DNA from: Bacteroidales bacterium
GTDB taxonomy: Bacteria; Bacteroidota; Bacteroidia; Bacteroidales; UBA932
Assembly: GCA_017617035.1 (NCBI GenBank)
Contig: JAFZWV010000030.1
Location: 1 to 64,000, forward strand
Direction of reading: 5' to 3'
DNA: 64,000 bases
Shown: positions 17,181 through 26,096 of the stretch, in pieces
Position numbering within the stretch: the first letter of the stretch is position 1
Layout: the number at the start of each line of letters is the position of its first letter
Translations under genes and position numbers: made by a program
The notes under the pieces: generated by a model
What the model was told of the DNA's origin: nothing
The model's input: only the letters and a program-made list of their open reading frames with translations
The model's database searches: none

Positions 17181-19349
17181 ATGAAACCCACATACTTCAT
17201 GTCGCTGCTGTGTGCAGCCGCGTTAGCCGTTTTCGCAAGTTCCTGTTCGGCAGACAAAGAGGTCTCGGCCGCTCGTGCGCTCGCAGGGCGCCTGATGCCG
17301 CGTGAGGCATCGCACTTCAAGTTCGTCCGCACTTCCGAAGCCGTCCAGGCGTTTACCATATCCTCCGATAAGGGAAAGATAGTAATCGCCGCCCCCGATG
17401 CCAATACCATGGCCGTTGGCCTGAATTATTACCTCAAGAACTGGTGTGACGTTACCGTGTCGTGGTACGCGGCTGACAAGGTGGTTCTGCCCGCCGAACT
17501 TCCGTTGCCGCAAGAGCCGCTCAGGGTGGAGTCCCGCGTCCCCGAGCGCTTTTTCCTCAACTATTGCACCTTCGGCTATTCGCTCGTATGGTGGCAGTGG
17601 AAGGACTGGGAGAGGCTTATTGACTGGATGGCCCTTAACGGAGTCAACAGGCCGCTGGCAATTACCGGTCAGGAAGCCGTGTGGCAGAAGGTTTGGCGCG
17701 AAATGGGCATGAGCGACGAGCAGATTTGCGCGTATTTCACAGCACCCCCGTTCCTGCCATGGCAGCGAATGATGAATATCGACCGCTGGATGGGGCCGCT
17801 CCCTCAGGGCTGGATCGACAGCCAGGCTAAGCTCCAGAAGCAGATCGTCAGGCGGGAACGTGAACTCGGCATGAAGCCGGTTCTTACGGCTTTCAGCGGC
17901 CATATACCGGCCGACATGAAGGAACTCCTGCCGGGCGCCGATATCAGGCCCGTGAGCCTTTGGGATGGCTTTGGCGAGGAGTGCCGAACTTACATTCTCC
18001 ATCCGGACGATCCGAACTTCGCCCGTATCCAGAAACTCTTCCTCGAAGAGCAGACTAAGATGTTCGGCACTGACCATATCTACGGGCTCGACATTTTCAA
18101 CGAAGTGGACTTCTTCGAAAGCGGACCATGGGATCCGGCTGAGCTTTCGCGCATCTCTCACCATGTCTACGAGACTCTGTCGGCCGTAGATCAGGATGCA
18201 ATATGGCTCCAGATGGGCTGGATGATGTACTACGACCGCGCCCACTGGACTCCCGAGATAATCAAAGCCTACCTGAGCAGCGTGCCGCAGGGTAGGGTAA
18301 TCATGCTGGACTACTTCCTCGAAAAGTCCATGATCTGGGACTATACAGAGGGCTTCTACGGTCAGCCATACTACCTCTGCTTCCTCGGAAACTTCGGCGG
18401 AAACACGCTTATCGAGGGCGACTTCGACGATATCGGACCGCGCATCGAAAAGACCATGGCAGAAGGTGCACCGGCCGGTCTTGGCTGTACACTCGAGGGC
18501 TTCGGCATCTCGCCGTACCTCTACGAGTACGTGCTCGACAAGGCATGGGCCTCACCGCTTTCCGACGGGCAGTGGATAGAGAAACTGGCCGATCGCCGCG
18601 ATGGCCATGGCAACGCAGATGTGCGCGAGGCATGGAAACTCCTGCTCCACGACGCATACGTGAAACCAGCCGTTTCCAGCGCCGGCTCCCGCCTGTGTAA
18701 CCGTCCGTCGTTCGATCCGAATCACCCGGCTCCGACATGGGCATATTCTGCCTGCGACCCGGAGATTCTGGAGCGTGCGTTCTCCCTTCTGGCCCACAGC
18801 GGCTGCGAGGGCGATGCCATCCGCTTTGATCTGGTGGCCCTTGGGACCAAGGTCATGGAAAACCGCTTCGACGCTTATATCGACGCCCTGCGCTTGGCTT
18901 ACAGCCAGAAAGACGCTGTCGCCATGGAGGACATCCTCGACGAGGCGGAGGGCTTCATGGAGGACATGGAGGCGCTGCTCGCATCCGACGGGCGTTTCTC
19001 CCTGCAGGGCTGGATTGATGCAGCCCGCGCCATGGGTAGGACCCCGGCCGAGAAAGACTATTACGAACGCTCAGGCAGGACCCTGCTCGCATCATGGGGC
19101 GGGGCAGGGCAGCTTACCGACTATGCGGCCCGCCAGTGGAGCGGCCTGTTCCTTAACTACTACAAAGTCCGCTGGGACATGTTTGCCGAAGAGGCCCTTC
19201 AGGCCGTCCTTGACGGCAGGGAAATCGACCAGCAGGCCTTTGATAAAGCCGTTCGTGAGTTCGAGCTTGCCTTCGGAAACTCCACGGCCCCTCTTAAGAC
19301 GGTCGAGCCTGCGGATACATATGAACTGTGCAGAAGACTTGCGCAATGA
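17181..19349 (+). CDS. GH89 alpha-N-acetylglucosaminidase lipoprotein
   Basis: The 722-residue protein matches family GH89 (NAGLU), which removes terminal alpha-linked N-acetylglucosamine from glycans such as gastric mucin or heparan-type chains. A lipobox (FASSC, Cys22) precedes an N-terminal domain (to about 110), the tim-barrel domain with MALNGVNRPLAITGQEAVW and DIFNEVDFFESG, and the helical C-terminal domain ending LNYYKVRWDMF. These are hallmark NAGLU segments. It is 3 bases after the ApbE-like gene and overlaps the next gene by 3 bases. With the phosphodiester glycosidase it forms an alpha-GlcNAc-directed pair in this operon. Confidence 0.93.
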   Translation: MKPTYFMSLLCAAALAVFASSCSADKEVSAARALAGRLMPREASHFKFVRTSEAVQAFTISSDKGKIVIAAPDANTMAVGLNYYLKNWCDVTVSWYAADKVVLPAELPLPQEPLRVESRVPERFFLNYCTFGYSLVWWQWKDWERLIDWMALNGVNRPLAITGQEAVWQKVWREMGMSDEQICAYFTAPPFLPWQRMMNIDRWMGPLPQGWIDSQAKLQKQIVRRERELGMKPVLTAFSGHIPADMKELLPGADIRPVSLWDGFGEECRTYILHPDDPNFARIQKLFLEEQTKMFGTDHIYGLDIFNEVDFFESGPWDPAELSRISHHVYETLSAVDQDAIWLQMGWMMYYDRAHWTPEIIKAYLSSVPQGRVIMLDYFLEKSMIWDYTEGFYGQPYYLCFLGNFGGNTLIEGDFDDIGPRIEKTMAEGAPAGLGCTLEGFGISPYLYEYVLDKAWASPLSDGQWIEKLADRRDGHGNADVREAWKLLLHDAYVKPAVSSAGSRLCNRPSFDPNHPAPTWAYSACDPEILERAFSLLAHSGCEGDAIRFDLVALGTKVMENRFDAYIDALRLAYSQKDAVAMEDILDEAEGFMEDMEALLASDGRFSLQGWIDAARAMGRTPAEKDYYERSGRTLLASWGGAGQLTDYAARQWSGLFLNYYKVRWDMFAEEALQAVLDGREIDQQAFDKAVREFELAFGNSTAPLKTVEPADTYELCRRLAQ

Positions 19350-20014
19350 GCATAGCAGAGAATCTTAAAGGTATTGTTGAGCAGTTGCCGCAAAACGTGC
19401 AACTGGTAGCCGTTTCGAAGTTCCATCCCCTGGAAAACATACTCGAAGCTTACGACGCCGGACAGCGCGTCTTTGCCGAGAGCAGACCTCAGGAACTCGC
19501 CGCCAAGGCCGCGGAGCTGGACCGTGAGAAGTATCCCGACCTGGAGTGGCAGTTTATTGGTCATCTTCAGACGAATAAACTGAAAATGGTTCTGCCGTAT
19601 GTCTCGCTGGTTCAGTCGGTTGACTCAGTTCACCTCCTGAAAGAGATTCAAAAGTGGGCAGCGGCTGCCGGCAGGGAAGTAAGCGTTCTGCTCGAAGTCC
19701 ATATCGGGGCTGAAGAGACCAAGCAGGGCTTCCATGAAGAGGAAGTGGTAGATCTCCTCTTCGATGCCGACAAATACCCCAATATCCGCTTCTGCGGACT
19801 GATGGCGATGGCCTCGCATACAACCGACGAATCCGTCATCGACGCCGACTTCGAACGAATCGACACCTTCATGGCTTACCTTGTCGACCTTTTCCCCGAA
19901 CTCACCGATTTCAATCAATTGTCTATTGGAATGTCCGATGACTGGAAGATTGCTATCCATCACGGAGCTACCATTATTCGAATAGGAACGGCGATCTTTG
20001 GAAATAGAGAATAA
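19346..20014 (+). CDS. yggS: PLP homeostasis protein (YggS/PLPBP family)
   Basis: The 222-residue protein is a fold-type III PLP-binding protein that buffers vitamin B6 and amino/keto acid pools. The PLP lysine lies in QLVAVSKFHP, followed by the NYVQE-equivalent FAESRPQEL, the WQFIGHLQTNK motif, and the C-terminal SIGMSDDWKIAIHHGATIIRIGTAIFG phosphate-binding part (quoted in segments: SIGMSDDW, GATIIRIGTAIFG). The ATG at 19346 overlaps the GH89 stop (ATGA), which decides the start over an upstream in-frame codon. It is the last gene of the operon, directly followed by a strong terminator. Confidence 0.95.
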   Translation: MSIAENLKGIVEQLPQNVQLVAVSKFHPLENILEAYDAGQRVFAESRPQELAAKAAELDREKYPDLEWQFIGHLQTNKLKMVLPYVSLVQSVDSVHLLKEIQKWAAAAGREVSVLLEVHIGAEETKQGFHEEEVVDLLFDADKYPNIRFCGLMAMASHTTDESVIDADFERIDTFMAYLVDLFPELTDFNQLSIGMSDDWKIAIHHGATIIRIGTAIFGNRE

Positions 20015-20043
20015 AAAAAGGCGGCCTTGCGGTCGCCTTTTTT
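20013..20043. terminator. Bidirectional rho-independent terminator
   Basis: An A-run plus GGCGGCC pairs with GGTCGCC plus a T-run around TTGC. It ends the yggS operon on the plus strand and could stop gapA transcripts on the other. Confidence 0.9.
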
Positions 20044-20095
20044 ATTTAGACTTGAGGTTTATTTTGTGATGCTACGCATTTTGAAACAACTTGCG

Positions 20096-21118
<1,023 letters not shown>

Positions 21119-21148
21119 TTAGTACTATATATCTATATTTTTGCGTCC

Positions 21149-21178
21149 CAAAGTTAAGAAAAAATAGCGAAAATCAAT
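21149..21178 (-). promoter_or_regulatory. gapA promoter
   Basis: Minus-strand TAACTTTG (21149-21156) fits TAnnTTTG. ATTG (21175-21178) lies 18 bases upstream, one mismatch from the -33 consensus. Confidence 0.65.
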
Positions 21179-21185
21179 AACTTTG
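21178..21185 (+). promoter_or_regulatory. -7 promoter box of surE-lpxB
   Basis: TAACTTTG fits TAnnTTTG and lies 18 bases before the surE ATG. Its first base coincides with the gapA -33 element, so the divergent promoters may compete. Confidence 0.6.
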
Positions 21186-21203
21186 TACAAAATACGATTG
21201 AGG

Positions 21204-21977
21204 ATGAAGATATTGATTACAAACGACGACGGATATCAGGCCAAAGGCATACATGCCCTTGTCCATATCATGAAGAAATTCGGAGATGTGACTGTGGTTG
21301 CTCCCAAGACCCATCACTCCGGAATGTCTATGGCTATTTCGCTCGGGCTGAAGCCTCTTGGTTTCAGGGATCTGGGTATTATCGACGGCGCGCAGTGGAT
21401 GTATCTCGACGGTACTCCGGCCAGCTGCGCCAAGTTCGCCATCGACGAAGTCTTCAAAGACGGCCTTCCTGACGTCATCCTCAGCGGAATCAACCATGGA
21501 TCCAACGCTTCAACGGCCATGTGGTACAGCGGTACTATAGGCGCGGCGCGTGAAGGCGCGCTCGGGGGCGTTCCCGCCTTCGCCGTGTCGCTCAACAATC
21601 TCCATGAAGACGCCGATTTTTCAGTTGTCGAACAGCTTTTCCCCGCAATCTTCGAAAAACTGATGGCCAACCTCCCCAAAGATAAGATAGTGGTCTACAA
21701 TATCAATTTCCCCGACCTCCCTGCAGATAAGATACGCGGGGTCCGCTCGACTACTCAGGGGAAGGAAATGTGGGTCAACGAGTTCGTCCCCGTAGATCCC
21801 TCGGAGCGCTCGGAAGGTGAGGCATACTATGTGATGGCCGGAGATGTAGTGCCTTTGGCAAATAACCCCGAGAGCTCGGACAACTGGGCCGAAGACAACG
21901 GTTATATTTCGATTACTCCCCAGAGCCTCGACAATACCGATATGGACGAATACCGCAGGCTCGCAAAACTGTTTTAG
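21204..21977 (+). CDS. surE: 5'/3'-nucleotidase SurE
   Basis: SurE is a metal-dependent nucleoside monophosphate phosphatase of the cytoplasm. The 257-residue product begins MKILITNDDGYQAKGI with the metal-binding Asp pair in NDDG, followed by APKTHHSGMSMAIS and LSGINHGSNASTAMWYSGT, all family signatures. The ATG at 21204 starts exactly at the conserved N-terminus; the longer in-frame extension is unsupported. lpxB follows after 2 bases, an arrangement often seen in Bacteroidetes. Confidence 0.97.
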   Translation: MKILITNDDGYQAKGIHALVHIMKKFGDVTVVAPKTHHSGMSMAISLGLKPLGFRDLGIIDGAQWMYLDGTPASCAKFAIDEVFKDGLPDVILSGINHGSNASTAMWYSGTIGAAREGALGGVPAFAVSLNNLHEDADFSVVEQLFPAIFEKLMANLPKDKIVVYNINFPDLPADKIRGVRSTTQGKEMWVNEFVPVDPSERSEGEAYYVMAGDVVPLANNPESSDNWAEDNGYISITPQSLDNTDMDEYRRLAKLF

Positions 21978-21979
21978 TC

Positions 21980-23095
21980 GTGAAATACTACCTCATTGCC
22001 GGCGAGGCGTCGGGCGATCTCCACGCTTCCAACCTCATGAAGGGCCTCAAGGCCGAGGACCCGGAAGCGGAATTCCGTTTCATGGGCGGTGACCTGATGG
22101 CGGCAGTCGGGGGAGAACTTGTCCGTCACTACAAAGAGGGTGCGGTGATGGGCGGCTCGGATGTCATCCGCAAGGCCGGCTCGCTTCTTCGCAACCTGAA
22201 GTCAATCAAGGCCGACATCCTTGCCTGGAAACCAGATGCAGTGATACTAGTCGATTATCCAGGCTTCAATATGCGCATCGCGAAGTTCGCGCACTCCAAG
22301 GGTATAAAGGTCTTTTACTACATCGCCCCCAAAACATGGGCCTCGCGCGAGAGCCGCAACCGCAAGCTTAAGAAGTATGTCGACAAGCTCTTTATCGTTT
22401 TCCCGTTCGAGATACCTTATTTCACCCGCAAGGGTGTCCCGTTCGTCTACAAGGGAAATCCTCTGGTAGATGCGATAGAGGCGGCCGAGTATCAGACAGT
22501 TTGCGATAAGCCTTACTTCGCCTTGCTTGCCGGTTCACGCAAGGGGGAGATCTCACGCATGATGCCCATTTGCATGGAGGTGGCCGACAGGCTCCACTCC
22601 ATGGCCGAGTACAAGGACTGGAAGTTCGTGCTTGCCGGGGCACCGGCCCGCAGCCGCGAAGACTATGCACAGTGGCTGGAAGGACGCGATTACATAGATC
22701 TCGTGTTTGGTCAGACCTACAGCGTACTCCATGGCGCCCAGGCTGCAATTATCAACTCAGGCACGGCCTCCCTCGAAGCGGCCCTCATAGGCACTCCGCA
22801 GGTCGTGTGCTGGTCCACTTCAGCCTTCACCGCGTTCCTGGCCCGCAGGGTTTTCCATGTGATGGACCATATCAAGTTCATAAGCCTTGGTAATCTCATT
22901 ATGGACCGTCTCGTTTTCCGTGAACTGGTCCAGGAAGAGTTCACGCCCGATAATGTGTATGATGAAGTCAGGCGCCTGATTGAAGACTCTGCCTACAGGG
23001 AGAAGATGCTTTCCGTATACTCCGAGATAAAGAAAGCCCTCGGAGGCGGTGGCGCTTCGAGGGCTGTGGCTCGGGAACTGATTTCCCTTATTTAA
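21980..23095 (+). CDS. lpxB: Lipid-A-disaccharide synthase
   Basis: LpxB joins UDP-2,3-diacylglucosamine to lipid X to form the lipid A disaccharide on the inner face of the inner membrane. The 371-residue product shows the family N-terminus YYLIAGEASGDLHASNLM, the VDYPGFNMRIAKFAH segment, YYIAPKTWASRESR and SGTASLEAALIGTPQVV. The start codon is GTG, 2 bases after surE. Its 3' end overlaps the convergent C10 peptidase gene by 8 bases, so the two transcripts must overlap. Confidence 0.96.
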   Translation: MKYYLIAGEASGDLHASNLMKGLKAEDPEAEFRFMGGDLMAAVGGELVRHYKEGAVMGGSDVIRKAGSLLRNLKSIKADILAWKPDAVILVDYPGFNMRIAKFAHSKGIKVFYYIAPKTWASRESRNRKLKKYVDKLFIVFPFEIPYFTRKGVPFVYKGNPLVDAIEAAEYQTVCDKPYFALLAGSRKGEISRMMPICMEVADRLHSMAEYKDWKFVLAGAPARSREDYAQWLEGRDYIDLVFGQTYSVLHGAQAAIINSGTASLEAALIGTPQVVCWSTSAFTAFLARRVFHVMDHIKFISLGNLIMDRLVFRELVQEEFTPDNVYDEVRRLIEDSAYREKMLSVYSEIKKALGGGGASRAVARELISLI

Positions 23096-24827
23096 CTACT
23101 ATCACTGCATTGAGCTTTTCGGTGGTGCCGTCTTTGAAGGTGACATCCGCCCTGATTTTGTGTGTTCCTGCGGTTAGGTTCGCGGAGATTCCAGACTGTT
23201 TTGTTCCGTCGTAGTACCATGTAACTGACTTGACGGGGGAGGAGCCTGGAACAAGCTCGAAGAAAAAGGTCTCTCCGGCTGTGGGGTTCTCGGGAACAGG
23301 GATGAATGCAGCATCTACTGCTGGTATTGAGGAACACAGGTAAGTGTTGCTCGAGTTGCCCTCGGAATAGTTGCCCTTTATCATTTCCCATTTTCCGTCG
23401 CTGGTCTTATAGTACAGGACGACCCTGTCGCCGAAGGTGACGTCGCCCTTAATGGAACACTGGATATTGTCTAACTTGACGAGGCTGTAGCCGTCGATTG
23501 TAAGAGCAGACTCGCTGCTTACATACTCCTTAAGCTGACCCTGCCAGTTGACTAGCGCGGCCTTGACTGCGCCCGTGTATTTGCGCGAATAGCTTACATT
23601 GAAGATGGCGTTGGCGGACAGGTTGAAACTCTTGCTCAGGACAGTTCCAGACTTCAACGCGAGGCCGGTGCTGGATCCGTCATCCATCTCATAGATGAGA
23701 GGTCCTGCCATCACGGGATAGCTTTCGCCCTTGTTGGGTTGAAGGCCGATGAGCATACTCTGCCCGTTGGAGAATGTGTAGGATCCGGGAATCTTGAGAT
23801 TCAAGGTGAAGAAGCCGTTGTCGTCTCCAGACCAGCCCCAGTTGATTCGAATATAATCTCTGGTGTCGTAGCCGTCGCACACGAACTGGTGGCCTCCTTC
23901 CTTGGGGTCGTCTCCCGCATATATGAGGGGCCTTCCGGCGTCGATTTCCTTTTCGATAAGCACGGTCCATTCGGCATCGGTGTAAGCCTCCCTATAGAGG
24001 AACTGAACAGTCGGGGCGTAGGACATGTGATTGACAAGGGCATCGGCGATGTACTCGGAGTAAGCTCCGGTACCAGTGTTGTAATTGTACATGGCCTGTA
24101 CCATCACTCCGCAGTCGTGCATGAGCTGGGCGACGGCGGTTTTCTGGGCTGTCTTTTCCATTCCGTTGTACTGCATCGGCATGAGGCTGTAGTCGTAGGT
24201 GTGCTCATCGATGCTGTAGCTGGGGATATTGACAGTCTTGCTGTAGTCGCTGGTGTAGGAGTAGCCGCCTATGGTTCCAGTGCCGTGCTCAGGCCACTGG
24301 TGGTAGCGGATAACCTCCGCCATGGCGGTTGCAACACAACCGGTCACGGCTCGGTAGGTCCTGCCGCTTTCGCTGACTTCGGGGCACTGGTCGTTGTAAG
24401 GGGATTCCTGGCCCCAGAGGGGAGTCTCAAGCACTTTCTGGGTCGCTGCCTTGGTTCTGTAACCGGCGGTCTTCCAGAGAGCCTTTACCTCAGTCGTAGG
24501 CTTGAGCCCCTCGGCCCTCGCGCTACGTATTGCCTTCTCGTAACCACCCATCCAGGATTTGAAGTTGGAGGGCAGGTTTTTGGTATTGATGCTGCCAGTC
24601 TCGCTGTAACCGAGTACCGGAGTGGAAGCGTCTTCGGCAGAAACAATAATCCAGCCGCCTTGTGTGCCGTTGAAGATATAGAATGCGTCAGAACCGTAAG
24701 AGGCCTCGGTAACATCCGTTCCGAGCCACCTTTGAGCTATGGACTGGGCCTGCTGCCTGTCGATTGTGTCGGCAAATGCAAGGAGTACTGCAAAAAGCCC
24801 TGCTATGGTAAGAATCAACTTTTTCAT
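23088..24827 (-). CDS. C10 family (streptopain-like) cysteine peptidase
   Basis: The 579-residue exported protein has a signal peptide (MKKLILTIAGLFAVLLAFA), a propeptide (about 20-140) and a C10 peptidase domain with nucleophile Cys164 in VTGCVATAMAEV and His313 in GGHQFVCDGYD, followed by INWGWSGDDNGFF. The rest (about 370-579) is beta-rich and ends in an Ig-like domain (TWYYDGTKQSG). The family includes streptococcal SpeB, Prevotella interpain and Bacteroides fragilis bfp proteases. It may degrade host proteins or process surface proteins. It is 1 base downstream of the fimbrillin-like gene and shares its operon. Confidence 0.92.
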   Translation of the reverse strand: MKKLILTIAGLFAVLLAFADTIDRQQAQSIAQRWLGTDVTEASYGSDAFYIFNGTQGGWIIVSAEDASTPVLGYSETGSINTKNLPSNFKSWMGGYEKAIRSARAEGLKPTTEVKALWKTAGYRTKAATQKVLETPLWGQESPYNDQCPEVSESGRTYRAVTGCVATAMAEVIRYHQWPEHGTGTIGGYSYTSDYSKTVNIPSYSIDEHTYDYSLMPMQYNGMEKTAQKTAVAQLMHDCGVMVQAMYNYNTGTGAYSEYIADALVNHMSYAPTVQFLYREAYTDAEWTVLIEKEIDAGRPLIYAGDDPKEGGHQFVCDGYDTRDYIRINWGWSGDDNGFFTLNLKIPGSYTFSNGQSMLIGLQPNKGESYPVMAGPLIYEMDDGSSTGLALKSGTVLSKSFNLSANAIFNVSYSRKYTGAVKAALVNWQGQLKEYVSSESALTIDGYSLVKLDNIQCSIKGDVTFGDRVVLYYKTSDGKWEMIKGNYSEGNSSNTYLCSSIPAVDAAFIPVPENPTAGETFFFELVPGSSPVKSVTWYYDGTKQSGISANLTAGTHKIRADVTFKDGTTEKLNAVIVVK

Positions 24828-24828
24828 A

Positions 24829-26022
24829 TTACTCCGACATCATTATATATCCATAATTCTTATTCGAGTCCTGTAGCCAGACAAGACCGTTGGCCACTTT
24901 GACTGCTTTTGCCTTTGATGAGTAGTCCTGCTCAAACCCCTCGAGGCCGAAACTTTTGACGGAAACCGTGTAAGAGTTGCCCTCTTTGAATGAAGACGAG
25001 CTTGCAGAGACGGAGAACATATCCCCAAGGGCGGGATTCATAAGCCTCCAGCCTCTGGATGTTCCGCTCGAGATTAAGCTGTACTGGTCGCTGCCCTCGG
25101 CATATGTATAGAGGGGAGTGGCGATGCCGGCATTGACACTGTAAAGTCCCGGATCCGTAAGTTCTGTAAGATCGGCTCCGGTAATGGGCTCTTCGTACAT
25201 GAAGTCTGGAGTGGTTGCCCATGCACCCTCTTTAACTCCGAATTTGATGGGTTTGGAAGCTTTGCCTGCTTCGAGAACCACTAGCCTTTCGTTGGGATAC
25301 TGCATTCCGCTTTCGAAGGCGGTAGTCGTACTCAGGATGGCTGTATATTCTGAAGCGGCGGTCTTAACAGTAAGGGTGAGGGCCGTTTTCTGCGGAGCGA
25401 TAATAGCCTCGTAAGCTGCTACACCTTCGGCTGAGGTGGCTGAAAGGTGGGCGTGGATGTCGACCTTCTCGCCGCAGACCCTGGGGCTTGCTGTCTCCAT
25501 GTTGAACTGAATCGACGGGTATGCGGAGAAGAATACGTCCTTGATCTCGCTGCCCGAATCGTTGCGGACATAGAAAACAACCTTTGACATCTGCTGGTCG
25601 AAAATGAACTCTATCGAGGGCGAGTTGACAGAAGCCATGGTTCCTGCCGTCATAAGGGCGGAAGTCCTGAACGCTTCGTCTGAAGTCTGGTCGGGAGCTG
25701 CTGAGAAGACTACGGTTCCTCCGTCATTATATTCTGCCGAGTATGGGTAGTAGGCGAAAAAGTTGACGGCGCTGTCGGGCATGGCTGCCGGCCAATGAAG
25801 TTTGTTGGCGGGAGTAAGGCTGCCGGACGAATAGGTCATCTTGACATTTACATAAGAAAGGGGAGCGTCCATCGAGACTCCAACCAGGTCTCCGTCCCGG
25901 AGTATAGTATCTTCGGTTTTGAAAACGAGTTGTTCGCCGTGCTTGTCTTTTGAGTTTGGTTCGCGCTGGCATGAGAGAGCTGCAAGCAGGACCACGGCGA
26001 GTATAGGTATGCATTTATTCAT
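24829..26022 (-). CDS. Fimbrillin-like lipoprotein
   Basis: The 397-residue lipoprotein (lipobox LLAALSC) resembles the FimA/Mfa1 fimbrillin superfamily: MDAPLSYVNVKMTY, HWPAAMPDSAVNFFAYYPYS and a central beta-sandwich with FDQQMSKVVFYVRND. Bacteroidales fimbrillins are exported as lipoproteins and processed by an outer-membrane protease before assembly. The C-terminal third (GLYSVNAGIATPLYTYAE onward) is less typical and may be a separate domain. The partner gene is a C10 cysteine peptidase, so maturation by or cargo for that enzyme is possible but inferred. The promoter box ends 7 bases before the ATG. Confidence 0.78.
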   Translation of the reverse strand: MNKCIPILAVVLLAALSCQREPNSKDKHGEQLVFKTEDTILRDGDLVGVSMDAPLSYVNVKMTYSSGSLTPANKLHWPAAMPDSAVNFFAYYPYSAEYNDGGTVVFSAAPDQTSDEAFRTSALMTAGTMASVNSPSIEFIFDQQMSKVVFYVRNDSGSEIKDVFFSAYPSIQFNMETASPRVCGEKVDIHAHLSATSAEGVAAYEAIIAPQKTALTLTVKTAASEYTAILSTTTAFESGMQYPNERLVVLEAGKASKPIKFGVKEGAWATTPDFMYEEPITGADLTELTDPGLYSVNAGIATPLYTYAEGSDQYSLISSGTSRGWRLMNPALGDMFSVSASSSSFKEGNSYTVSVKSFGLEGFEQDYSSKAKAVKVANGLVWLQDSNKNYGYIMMSE

Positions 26023-26029
26023 AGTGCCA

Positions 26030-26037
26030 CAAATTTA
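26030..26037 (-). promoter_or_regulatory. -7 box of the fimbrillin-C10 operon
   Basis: Minus-strand TAAATTTG fits TAnnTTTG and ends 7 bases before the ATG. Confidence 0.55.
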
Positions 26038-26060
26038 GTGCTTTTTTTAGATATTCTTGC

Positions 26061-26068
26061 TAAATTTG
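26061..26068 (+). promoter_or_regulatory. -7 box of the C1 peptidase-pssA operon
   Basis: TAAATTTG fits TAnnTTTG and lies 28 bases before the ATG at 26097. The identical octamer on the other strand is 23 bases away, forming a symmetric divergent promoter pair. Confidence 0.6.
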
Positions 26069-26096
26069 AAGGTTGGACAGATTAGTAATGTATCAT

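Noticed and set aside
23739..24902. 387-codon plus-strand frame opposite the C10 peptidase
   Set aside because: Antisense shadow. The peptidase on the other strand has a signal peptide and catalytic Cys and His motifs.
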